Part shown: positions 17,146 to 25,814 of the stretch, piece after piece
Layout: each line of letters starts with the position of its first letter
Numbering within the stretch: the first letter of the stretch is position 1
Assembly: GCA_963723495.1 (NCBI GenBank)
Contig: CAVRQR010000001.1
Coordinates: 117,859 to 181,858 of the forward strand
DNA: 64,000 nucleotides
Origin: Gp6-AA40 sp963723495
GTDB lineage: Bacteria > Acidobacteriota > Vicinamibacteria > Vicinamibacterales > UBA2999
Direction of reading: 5' to 3'
Program-made: the position numbers and the translations under genes
Notes under the pieces: model-generated
Database searches by the model: none
The model's input: only the letters and a program-made list of their open reading frames with translations
Told to the model about the DNA's origin: nothing

Positions 17146-18459
17146 ATGTGGCGCATGTCCGAGCACCGCTGGCGCATTCCCGTCGGGGCCGTCCTCGTCC
17201 ACATCTGCATCGGCTCGGTGTACGCGTGGAGCACCTTCAATAGACCGATCCAGCAACTCTTTCCCGATTCGCCCTGGTGGTTCAGCCCGCCGTACACGAC
17301 ATTCACCACCGCGCTCGTGCTCCTCGGGCTGAGCGCTGCGTTCGGTGGCCCGTGGGTCGAGCGCCGCGGTCCGCGCGCCGCCGCGACCGCCGCCGCATTG
17401 TTCTTTGGCGCGGGCCTCCTGATCGGAGGGTTCGGCCTGGCGCGATCGCAGCCATTCCTCGTGTTCCTCGGCATGGGTATCGTTGGCGGCATCGGCTGTG
17501 GCCTCGGCTACATCTCGCCGGTCAGCACCCTGGTCAAATGGTTTCCCGATCGACGCGGCATGGCCACCGGCATGGCCATCATGGGATTCGGCGGCGGAGC
17601 ATTCCTCGCCGGGTACCTGAACGTCTACTTCATGGATCGAATCGGTGTGGGCAGTACCGTGATGGCACTGGGCGCCACCTACATGGTGGTCATGCTCGCC
17701 GGTGCGCGCCTACTGCGTCGCCCGCCTCCGGGCTGGAAACCGGAGGGCTGGTCCGGACCAACCAAGACCAACGCGATGATCACCGACGTCAGCGTGACCC
17801 GTAATCACGCCATCCAGACGCCGCAGTTCTATCTGCTCTGGGGGATCCTCTTCATCAACGTCACCGCCGGCATCGGCATCCTCGCGCAGGCGTCGCCGAT
17901 GATGCAGGACATGTTCAACCGCACAGCGGCGCAGGCCGCGCTCGTCGTGTCGATCATCAGCGTGTTCAACGCGGGTGGCCGGTTCCTGTGGGCGTCGGGC
18001 TCGGACTACATCGGCCGCCGCAACACCTATCTCGTGTTCTTCGTGACGCAGTTCATTCTCTTTCTGCTCATCCCCGGCCTCGCCTCGTCATCCAACTGGC
18101 TGCTGTTCCAGGTTGCCCTGTTCGTCATCTTCACGATGTACGGCGGTGGCTTCGCCACGATTCCGGCATTCCTGGCGGACATCTTCGGACCGGAGAACGT
18201 CAGCGCGATCCATGGCGCACTGTTGACGTCATGGAGCGCCGCGGCCGTGGCCGGCCCCGTCATCATCACTGAGCTCTCGAACCGCGCCCGCGCCGCGCTT
18301 CCCGAGGGGGCGGACCGGATTCACATCTACGACACCCCGCTGCAGGTGCTGGCGGGATTGCTGGCGGTGGGATTCGTGCTCACGTTGATCGTCCGGCCGC
18401 TGCGGCCGACACGGGTCCCGGCCGGCGCCGACATGCGGGCCCGCGAGGCACGAACCTGA
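17146..18459 (+). CDS. MFS transporter, oxalate/formate antiporter (OFA) family
   Basis: 437 residues, 12 predicted membrane helices. The opening WRIPVGAVLVHICIGSVYAWSTFNRPI and the motif LSAAFGGPWVERRGPR match the OFA family, as do GGIGCGLGYISPVSTLVKWFPDRRGMATG and GGGFATIPAFLADIFG. The family exchanges monocarboxylates or dicarboxylates such as oxalate and formate. The substrate cannot be fixed from sequence. An alternative start is the Met three codons downstream (MSEHRWRIP). The gene is intact, 45 bases after the TPR activator on the same strand, but looks independent. Confidence 0.87.
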   Translation: MWRMSEHRWRIPVGAVLVHICIGSVYAWSTFNRPIQQLFPDSPWWFSPPYTTFTTALVLLGLSAAFGGPWVERRGPRAAATAAALFFGAGLLIGGFGLARSQPFLVFLGMGIVGGIGCGLGYISPVSTLVKWFPDRRGMATGMAIMGFGGGAFLAGYLNVYFMDRIGVGSTVMALGATYMVVMLAGARLLRRPPPGWKPEGWSGPTKTNAMITDVSVTRNHAIQTPQFYLLWGILFINVTAGIGILAQASPMMQDMFNRTAAQAALVVSIISVFNAGGRFLWASGSDYIGRRNTYLVFFVTQFILFLLIPGLASSSNWLLFQVALFVIFTMYGGGFATIPAFLADIFGPENVSAIHGALLTSWSAAAVAGPVIITELSNRARAALPEGADRIHIYDTPLQVLAGLLAVGFVLTLIVRPLRPTRVPAGADMRAREART

Positions 18460-18490
18460 ACCCGGAAGCCACCTGCCCTGGCTGAATACA

Positions 18491-18560
18491 ACACACTGAG
18501 GCACCGAGGCACTGAGACATCCTTGGGCTGATCCCTCAGTCCCTCGGCGGCTCGGTGTGT
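18491..18560. repeat. Imperfect inverted repeat, bidirectional terminator-like
   Basis: Two 26-base arms (18491-18516 and 18535-18560) pair with four mismatches around an 18-base loop. Each arm contains CACTGAGG/CACCGAGG units, so the element is also internally repetitive. It sits between the convergent MFS and lipoprotein-hydrolase genes. A related GGCACTGAGG string occurs at 25357. It may be a dispersed genomic repeat used as a terminator. There is no T tract. Confidence 0.55.
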
Positions 18561-18610
18561 CGTGATCGTCAACGCAAGCACGTCTCGTTCAAGAGCGCGG
18601 GACGCCGACC

Positions 18611-19615
18611 TCAATAGCGCACGTCCAGTAGCAGCGGCAGATGATCCGAGTCGTACGCATCACGAAGCGTCTGACACGTCCGGGTCACCTCCGCTCCCAG
18701 GGTGCTGAACATGAAGTCCACGCGCCCGATCAGGAAGAAGAACGGCACGTCGAGGCGCAGCGGCCAGCGGCTGGTGCGGCCGGTGCCGCACGATTCGAGG
18801 TCGACGAGACGAGTGACTGCCGCCACCGCCTTATCACGAAAGCCACGGCGGGAGTTGAGATCGCCGCCGACGATCAACGGCATGTCGGAAAACGACGCGA
18901 TCCGTTGGCCCAGGGCTTCCGCCTGGAACACGCGATCGCTGTTGGTATCGAGATGCGTGACGATCACTCGAATCGGCGTCCCGGTGGCACGACGGGGACT
19001 GACCGTGGCCGCAATCGCCACTCGACGCTGCTTGCCGAACGGTAACTCGATTGCGTGGATATCGCTGAGCGGCTCGGTGGAGAGCACAGCGTTCCCTCGA
19101 TCCTCGCGCGCGTCGAGCGCCGTTGCACTGCCGTTACGCATCGACGGCACGTAGGCGACTGACATACGCAACCGGTCAGCCAGCGCGACGACGTCCGGCG
19201 TGGGCCGGCGTGGCCGGATCGATGCGGGGACGCGAAGATCGTCAGGGTACGATTCGGGCACGTCGGCGCCACCGCGAAACGTTTCCTGCATCAACACGAC
19301 AAGTCCGGTTCCCGCCTCTGACGACTGCGCGAGAATCTTCGCAACCAGCTTCTCGATGTGTGCGCCGCCGACGTGAACGTTCCAGCTCAGGATCAACAGC
19401 CGGGAGATTTCACCCGCCGTCGCGGGTGCGGAGGTGAACACCGGAGGACCGACGCTCTGGCACCAGCGATCGAGCGTGCCCTGCTCGCGTTCCCAGCGCA
19501 CCCACGTGACACCCGATACAGGCTGCAGACACGCCATCGGGTCGGCGTGCAGTGATGCCGATGTGCACGCGAGTAGAAGAGGCACCCATACGAGCAGTGC
19601 GCGTAACGGCGTCAT
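18611..19615 (-). CDS. Endonuclease/exonuclease/phosphatase (EEP) lipoprotein
   Basis: 334 residues. I chose the start MTPLRALLVWVPLLLAC, a lipoprotein signal with lipobox LLAC; the open frame extends upstream but overlaps the divergent gene. EEP fold motifs: LILSWNVHVGG, VVLMQETFRGG (metal Glu), GNAVLSTEPLSD, VIVTHLDTNSD, LIVGGDLNSRRG, and the C-terminal AYDSDHLPLLLDVRY (catalytic His). The family cleaves phosphodiesters in nucleic acids, phospholipids or inositol phosphates. Export and lipid anchor suggest an extracytoplasmic substrate. Divergent from the dienelactone hydrolase gene across about 50 bases. Confidence 0.82.
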   Translation of the reverse strand: MTPLRALLVWVPLLLACTSASLHADPMACLQPVSGVTWVRWEREQGTLDRWCQSVGPPVFTSAPATAGEISRLLILSWNVHVGGAHIEKLVAKILAQSSEAGTGLVVLMQETFRGGADVPESYPDDLRVPASIRPRRPTPDVVALADRLRMSVAYVPSMRNGSATALDAREDRGNAVLSTEPLSDIHAIELPFGKQRRVAIAATVSPRRATGTPIRVIVTHLDTNSDRVFQAEALGQRIASFSDMPLIVGGDLNSRRGFRDKAVAAVTRLVDLESCGTGRTSRWPLRLDVPFFFLIGRVDFMFSTLGAEVTRTCQTLRDAYDSDHLPLLLDVRY

Positions 19616-19664
19616 GATGCGCTTAGGGTTATTATTCTTCCCCGGCTGGGGAGGATCATGAAAC

Positions 19665-20526
19665 ATGGAAAACGATGAGCTCACACGACGGGATTTCGTC
19701 ACGACAGTGGCGGCAGGCATCGTGGCTGCCGCGGGAGCCGATCTTGCCGCGCAGCAGCAGGTCACCGAAACCAACGTCGAGCATCAAGACGCCTGACGGG
19801 ACCTGCGATGCCGCATTCATACACCCGGCGAGCGGCGCGTATCCAGCAGTGATTATCTGGCCGGACGCGTTCGGCCTGCGGCCGTCGATGCGCGAGATGG
19901 CCAAGCGGCTCGCTGGCAGTGGCTACTCGGTGCTCGTGCCAAACCCGTTCTATCGCGTCGCAAAGGCGCCGATCTGGGAGGATGCCTCGAAGGTCAATTT
20001 CCAGGAGGTGCGGCCCAAGCTCACTCCGCTGATGGGCTCGATCCAGGCCGACGGCACCGTCGAGAAAGACGTCCCGGCGTTCATTGCCTGGCTCGACACG
20101 CAGAAGCAGGTCGATCGCAGCAAGAAGATCGGCACGCAGGGCTACTGCATGGGTGGCGGGCTCGTCGTCCGTACCGCGGCCGTGGCGCCAGACCGCGTCG
20201 GCGCAGGCGCGTCATTCCACGGCGGAGGCCTCGTGACCGATCGTCCCAACAGCCCGCACCTGCTCGCGCCGAAGATCAAGGGCCGCATGTACTTCGGCAT
20301 CGCGACCAACGACGACATGCAGCAGCCCGACGCCAAGACGAAGCTGAAGGAAGCCTTCGACGCGGCCAAGGTGCCGGTCGAAGTCGAGGTTTACTCGATG
20401 GCCCAGCACGGATGGTGCGTACCTGATATGCCCGCGCAGGCGAACGGTCAGCCGATCTACAAGAAGGACGACGCCGATCGCGCCTGGAACAAACTTCTGG
20501 CGCTCTACAAAGCCGGACTGACATAG
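19665..20526 (+). CDS. Tat-exported dienelactone hydrolase family protein (one +1 frame break)
   Basis: The ATG at 19665 begins MENDELTRRDFVTTVAAGIV, a twin-arginine signal. A C inserted at 19782 breaks the frame; removing it gives TNVEIKTPDGTCDAAFIHP and the full alpha/beta hydrolase. Catalytic Cys or equivalent is in GTQGYCMGGGLVVRTA (GxCxGG nucleophile elbow), the acid region is YFGIATNDDMQQPDAK, and the His is in MAQHGWCVPD. Corrected length is 286 residues. The family hydrolyses dienelactones and other lactones or esters. A Tat signal suggests folding before export to the periplasm. Confidence 0.8.
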
Positions 20527-20541
20527 CCGGAGACGACGACG

Positions 20542-20573
20542 CACCCGATGGATGCCACTCAATCCATCGGGTG
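20542..20573. terminator. Bidirectional terminator hairpin
   Basis: A perfect 12-base stem (CACCCGATGGAT paired with ATCCATCGGGTG) and 8-base loop lie between the stop of the plus-strand hydrolase and the stop of the minus-strand LPMO-like gene. The position between convergent genes fits a shared terminator. Confidence 0.75.
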
Positions 20574-20579
20574 TTCGTG

Positions 20580-21203
20580 CTACCAGCGTTTGTCGATTGG
20601 CTTGGACGGATCGGCGGTGATGTTGAGGATCGCGCAGTGGTGGTACGAATGGCCGCCGTCCACCGCGATGCCCGGATGATCCGCCATGAACTCGATCACC
20701 TGCAATACGCAGTTCGGGCAATCGATGTTGGGAATCGGAATCTCCGCCTCGAAGTTCTGCGTCGGTCGCTCGGTGTGCGCGAAGATCCCGTCGAGCAGAA
20801 CCGGCGCCACCGGCGGGTTCTGAATCACAGCTGACTGCGATCGCACACCTTTCTCAGTCTGCGCGGTCGTCACGACCGGATCCGGCGGCAACTTGTCCAT
20901 CGTCTTCGCCAACGCAACGCGGTAGTGGCCGGGGTGATAGATCGTCTCCTGCACCATCAGCGGGAGGTTCGTCCCACCCTTTACATTGGTGATAGCGCCG
21001 CTCGGCACGCCAGGGTTGGGCGGTGTTCCGCGGCCTGGGTTGGCGGACACGCCGCCACATGGCGCGATCTTCTGCGGATCGCCCAGCCGGTTCTGCACCA
21101 GCGAGGCGGCAGGAGCGACCAGTACGAAATGCGCGTGTGCCGTGCCCGCGAGGCTGGCAACGATGGCAGCAATGGCGGCGGCGAAAAGTAGTCGGTGTGT
21201 CAT
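20580..21203 (-). CDS. Secreted LPMO-like copper protein (SCE4755-type)
   Basis: 207 residues. The signal peptide ends GTAHA and cleavage after AHA leaves His25 as the mature N-terminus (HFVLVAPAAS). An N-terminal His plus a second His is the copper histidine brace of lytic polysaccharide monooxygenases. Candidate second ligands are in TIYHPGHYRVALAK and GGHSYHHCAILNI. Conserved Cys are in KIAPCGG, NIDCPNCVLQV and HHCAI. It resembles the family annotated as polysaccharide-monooxygenase-like proteins first named from Sorangium. Real oxidative activity is unproven. Convergent with the dienelactone hydrolase gene. Confidence 0.72.
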   Translation of the reverse strand: MTHRLLFAAAIAAIVASLAGTAHAHFVLVAPAASLVQNRLGDPQKIAPCGGVSANPGRGTPPNPGVPSGAITNVKGGTNLPLMVQETIYHPGHYRVALAKTMDKLPPDPVVTTAQTEKGVRSQSAVIQNPPVAPVLLDGIFAHTERPTQNFEAEIPIPNIDCPNCVLQVIEFMADHPGIAVDGGHSYHHCAILNITADPSKPIDKRW

Positions 21204-21251
21204 GGGTGCCTTCGAGTATATCCCCGGAGACCTTGCCCTTTGACCTTCGTA

Positions 21252-23672
21252 TTACTCCGCGCGCAAGGCCTTCGACGGATCGATGCGCGCCGCTCGCAGT
21301 GACGGCAGCAGTGCCGCAACCGTCGTCGCGGCGAGCACGATGCCGGCACCAACGATAAAGGGACGCGGTCCGAACGCCGGAATCGTCTCGATGGCCGCAC
21401 CCACGGCGCGGAGCAGCGCGAATGCGACAGCCAGACCAGCGCCAAGCCCGATCATGGCAATCTGCAAGGTCTCACGCATCATCCCCGACACGATTCCGCG
21501 CACCGTCGCGCCGAGCGCCATGCGGATACCAAACTCGGGCGTGCGCAGCGCCACCAGATACGCGACAACGGCGTACGTGCCCGAGAACGCGAGCAGCAGG
21601 CCGATGGCGCCAAGGAGCGAAGCCGTCACCGAGAATGCCGAGAAGACCCATGCGAAGACGCCGAGCAGCTCGCGCAGGTGCCGAATCTGGTACGGCGCGT
21701 CGGGGTTGAAGGCATCGACGGCCCGTACCACCGAGTCACGTAACGCAGCCGCGTCCGTGCGGCCGCGCACCAGCAGCGACATCTCGCCCGGCGACCGAAG
21801 TCCGGTGGCGAAGTAGACACACGTCCGTGTCGATCCCTTCGTGCAGTGCCCCGCTCACGACATCCTCAGTCACGCCGATGATCCGCACGCTGGTGTGACT
21901 CGGCACGCGTTCCGGTCGTCCGCGCACCGGGACGATCTCGAGGGTCTGTCCGATCGGATCGAGACCGGGCCACAACGTCCGTGCGGTCGCCGCGCTGACC
22001 ATCGCAACCGCGGCACCGTCATCAGCCTCCTGCGTCGTAAAGGCGCGGCCTCCGACGACCTGGATATCGAACAGCGGAAAGTAGTCTGGCGAGACCACCA
22101 TGAAACCCGCCGTCTGCTCGATGCGACTCTGCGATGCGATGACGCCAACTCGCCGCAGCGGGCCATTCAGCGGCGACCGCCACGCGGCAGCGACACGTTC
22201 GATGGCGGGATCATCGGCAAGACGCTGCGCAAGCTCGACACGGAAGCGTGGCGCGATGCGAACGTCCGCCACACGCTCGTAGCTCAGGCCAGGATCGGGG
22301 TTGCCCATCCGCCTCGCTTCATCGATGAGACCGAAGGCGCCAACCAGGAACATCACGCAGGCGCCGATCTGCATCGCCACCAGACCCGTGCGCAGCCGCG
22401 ATCGCTGATTGTCGAGTGTCGCTTCTCCTCGCGCCGCTCGCACCAGATTCGCACGCGTCACGCGGATGCCGGGCGCGAGGGCGACGGCCACTGCGGAGAT
22501 CACAGCCGCCGCGAACAGGACTGCCAGCACACGCAGATTCGGATCGAGCGGCACGAGCGCCACTTCCACCGGTACCACTCCCTTGGGGAACGTGGCCACG
22601 ATCAACCGCGGGAAACACGCGCGCAGTCACGAACGTGAGCGCGAGCCCCACTGCCGCCGCCGGCACCGCCAGCACGAGGCTCTCGATCACGAGTTGTCGG
22701 ACCACACGCTGCCGGGTGGCGCCGAGCGACAATCGCACCGCGATCTCGCGTTGACGGCTGAAGCCGCGCGCCAGCATCAGGTTGGTCACGTTCGCGCACG
22801 CGACGAGGAGCACCAGGCCAAATGCCGTCATGATCACCGTGAACATCGTCCACGTCCCGCCCGTGAGCGGAAAGATCCGGGCGAGAGACTCGAGGCGAAC
22901 GGCGACCGGTTCAGACTCGGATCCGGCCGGATATCGTTGTCGAAGCCACACCTCCAACCATGCACGTGCCTGCTCCCTGGTGGTGTCCCCTCGCAACCGG
23001 CCAATGACGAACAGCGTCGCCGCGTTCGGATCGGCCGACGGATCGGTAACCTCAAATGCTCTCGCCATCGTCAGGGGCGCATAAAAGCCGACCCCCTGAC
23101 TGACCGGGCAGCATCATGTTCTGACGGATCACCCCGACGACCTCGAATGACTGGCGTCCCAGCTCGATCTGTTGTCCGACGATGCCAGGATCGGCCCCGA
23201 AGCGAGACCGCCACGTATGCTCCGACAGTACCGCGACAGCGTTCCCGCCGGGCGCCGGTGCATCACCAGGCGTCAGCAGGCGTCCCAGGAGCGGTTGCGT
23301 GCCGAGGACGTTGAAGTAGTTGCCGCTCACCAGCATGCCCGGCAGCGGAACGCCATCCTTCATCACGAGCGCGCTCTGTCCTGCCGTGAGCGCAAAGGGT
23401 GACGTACTGGTCTGGCTGGCGGCCTCGAAATCAGACAGCCGGAACGCATGGCGTGGCACCGTGGCCGTATCCCAGCTCAGTCCGTACAGCGCCTCTGGAT
23501 CGGGCAAATCGATCGGCCGCAGAATGTAGGCATTGAGGATGGTCAAAGCGGAGCACAGCACGCCCAGGCCAAGGCCGATGGTCGCAGCCACGCTGGCCGA
23601 GAAGAGCGGAGCGCGCCGAATCCCGCGCAGGGCGTAGCGGACGTCCATTTTCAGGTTTCGAGCCGCACGCAT
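21252..23672 (-). CDS. Duplicated ABC permease (MacB/FtsX type); three +1 frame breaks
   Basis: An acidobacterial permease with two MacB-PCD/FtsX halves. Pieces in order: MDVRYALRGIRRAPLFSASV, then TWTMFTVIMTAFGLVLLVACANVTNLMLA with REIAVRLSLGATRQRVV, then a second extracellular domain (VVSPDYFPLFDIQVVGGRAF), then FGIRMALGATVRGIVSGMM and RAARIDPSKALRAE at the end. Frame steps fall near 23070, 22610 and 21810, all +1; the corrected length is 805 residues. The family has no ATPase in cis and is thought to act with MacB-like ATPases or alone. The start could be 23672 or the Met at 23648. Confidence 0.8.
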
Positions 23673-23741
23673 CCTCCACGGGCCTGGCGATCGGGCTATT
23701 CGATCTGTGGTTATTACGGCCAGCCCCGGTGTGCGGTTCCG

Positions 23742-24573
23742 TTAGCGACGAAGAAATTTCACGATCCCGTCGATCATGGTTTCGCCGGCAAGCAGGTCGT
23801 AGTCGTTGTGATCGGCGTCCGGCATGGACAGGATGGTCTTCGGCTCTCCTGCTGCGTCGTACAGACGGCGGCTGAACTCCGCAGGGACGATGCGATCGCG
23901 CTCACCGACGATGACTAGTAGCGGCGACCGAACCCGATCGATCAGATCGATCGTGGCGTATCGATCCCGGATCAGCCAGCGTACCGGCAACCACCAATAG
24001 TGATACTGGCCGACGTCGGCCATCGACGTGAACGGCGATCGCAGGATCAGCGCCGCGGGCGGATGTTCCGAGGCAAGCTCCGCCGCAACTGCGGAGCCAA
24101 GCGATTCACCGAAATAGATCAGGCGGGACGCATCCACATCGCTGCGCTGAAGAAGGAAGTCACGCGCAGCGCGCGCGTCGAGTGCGAGCCCACGCTCGTT
24201 TGGCGTTCCCGGATTTCCACCGAAGCCTCGATAGTCGAACAGCAGGACCTGGAAACCGTGATCACGCGAGGGCTGTCGCGAGCGGAACGCGATACGAGCG
24301 GTTGCCGGCATTGCCGTTGAACACGAGAACCGTAGCGGGACGGACTTCACCATCGGTCGGAAAGAACCAACCGCCCAGACGCAGACCATCCGCCGTGTTG
24401 AACATCACAGGTTCGACATCGACGAGACCGAGCGCGTCATGTGCAGGAGCGTCACCAAACGGGAAGTACATCAACTGCCGCTGGCCGGCCCACAGTGCCA
24501 GCAGCACCAACGTCACCACGAGAATTGACAGCAGCCAGACCGGAATTCCTGCGCGTCCCTCCTGCGCGTACAC
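23742..24573 (-). CDS. Membrane-anchored alpha/beta hydrolase (one +1 frame break)
   Basis: N-terminal anchor (VWLLSILVVTLVLLALWAG), then LRLGGWFFPTDGE and VLVFNGNAGNRSYR. A base near 24268 breaks the frame; corrected sequence is LATALRDHGFQVLLFDYRGFGGNPG. Catalytic residues are visible: GESLGSAVA (Ser), VIVGERDRIVP (Asp), MPDADHNDYDL (His). It resembles the BEM46/ABHD12-like family of serine hydrolases. Corrected length 276 residues. Likely membrane-associated esterase or lipase; substrate unknown. Confidence 0.8.
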
Positions 24574-24647
24574 CTCCGGATAATAGTCCTGAGAAGCTGT
24601 GAGCCCTTTCTCCCCCGCCCTGCACCTTGCCGCGCAGGGAGGAATCG

Positions 24648-25330
24648 ATGGGTCGAGCTTGCACCGCCATCGCCATGGCGGCCTGGCTCACGGCGTCGAC
24701 CGCCGCGGCTCAGGACGCTCCACCAAGGTCAACGCTGAGCGTGATGCCAGCCGATGCGTCGCGATGGGACGGCTACGGACACCTGACCTGGCTGGGAAGA
24801 CACCTGCACCAGTCGTTCGGATGGGATCGCTGGTATGAAGTGGCCGCCGGTGGCGGCACCGTCGGGTATACTGGACGCCCCATCTCAAGGCTGAACTCGA
24901 CGTCTCAACATCCACGCAGGGTCAGACCTATTCGGTCGAGCCTGTGCCTCCCTTTCTGGCCTTCCCTTCGTTCGTGCAGAGCGATCACGAATTCCGACTG
25001 ACGACCGTCGGCGCGGCGCTCAACGCTCAGTTCTTCGAGAACACGTGGTTTCACCCGTTTGTCGGCGCAGGCATCGAGCTTACGCGAGAACGGGAACACA
25101 TCGAGACAAGCACATCGATAGCCTCCCCTCGAGACCCGCGAGTGCCGCCGACCATCTCACCACCGCGAGTGGAAACACAGACGAATTACATCGCCCGGCC
25201 GTTTGCGGGCGCGGGGTTCAAGTTGTACGTGTCGGAGCGCGCGTTCATCCGCACCGACCTGCGCGCCTCCTGGTCCGCCGATGGGCTGTCGACGATGGCC
25301 TGGCGCAACGGAATTGGATTCGACTTCTAG
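24648..25330 (+). CDS. Outer-membrane beta-barrel protein (one -1 frame break)
   Basis: The start is set by GGGAGGAA just before the ATG. A signal peptide (TAIAMAAWLTASTAAAQ) leads into alternating beta strands: HQSFGWDRWYEVAAGGGTVG, then after a one-base loss near 24873, WTPHLKAELDVSTSTQGQ, FRLTTVGAALNAQFFENTWF and NYIARPFAGAGFKLYVS. It ends in aromatic GIGFDF, the C-terminal Phe typical of barrels inserted by BamA. Corrected length is 227 residues. It looks like a small OmpA/OmpW-like barrel of unknown role. Confidence 0.72.
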
Positions 25331-25342
25331 CGCGCGTTTTGG

Positions 25343-25378
25343 TTCTCTCGCGCGCGAGGCACTGAGGTCACGAGAGAA
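25343..25378 (+). promoter_or_regulatory. Leader hairpin next to ribosome binding site
   Basis: TTCTCTCG (25343-25350) pairs perfectly with CGAGAGAA (25371-25378) around a 20-base loop. The 3' arm abuts the Shine-Dalgarno AAGGAGGG of the following small protein gene. It may limit initiation or be a weak terminator for the barrel gene. No ligand fold is recognised. Confidence 0.35.
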
Positions 25379-25392
25379 AGGAGGGCTCCAAG

Positions 25393-25770
25393 GTGCGAAC
25401 GACGATTCATGTAATGACGGCTGTGGTTCTCATCATGGTCACGGCGGCCGGGAGCAGCGCGCAAACGGCAGCCGATACCTGGCGGAGTTTCGCGGAACGC
25501 GTCGAGGTTGGAACCGAGCTCAACGTGCGGCTCACCGACGGACGACGCGTTCGAGCCACGCTCATCGGCGTTCGTCAAGACGCGGTGCTGCTGCAGCCCA
25601 GGACCCGTGTGCCAGTCCCCGTTCAAGCCGTGTCGTACAACGACATCGTCCGCCTGGAGCGGAGGGGCAAGGGCATTGGTACGGGTAAGGCCGTCGCCAT
25701 CGGCGTCGCGACGGGCATCGGCGCGCTCTTCGGGATGATGGCGATCCTTGTCGCTGCTTTCGGTGATTGA
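25393..25770 (+). CDS. Small exported protein with C-terminal membrane helix
   Basis: 125 residues with a GTG start, supported by a strong AAGGAGGG eight bases upstream. Signal peptide MTAVVLIMVTAAGSSAQ, then a short beta-rich domain (LNVRLTDGRRVRATLIGVRQDAVLLQPRT) that resembles an Sm-like or YxeF-like barrel, then a C-terminal hydrophobic helix (AVAIGVATGIGALFGMMAILVAAF). Function is unknown. It is common in acidobacterial genomes as a hypothetical. Same strand as the barrel gene, 62 bases after it. Confidence 0.7.
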   Translation: MRTTIHVMTAVVLIMVTAAGSSAQTAADTWRSFAERVEVGTELNVRLTDGRRVRATLIGVRQDAVLLQPRTRVPVPVQAVSYNDIVRLERRGKGIGTGKAVAIGVATGIGALFGMMAILVAAFGD

Positions 25771-25776
25771 TGGGCA

Positions 25777-25803
25777 CCGTGGCGCCTGATAAAGGCGCCA
25801 CGG
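25777..25803. terminator. Bidirectional terminator hairpin
   Basis: CCGTGGCGCCT and AGGCGCCACGG form a perfect 11-base stem with a 5-base loop, between the convergent small exported protein and haem dioxygenase genes. Confidence 0.75.
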
Positions 25804-25814
25804 AAGCCTGAAGC

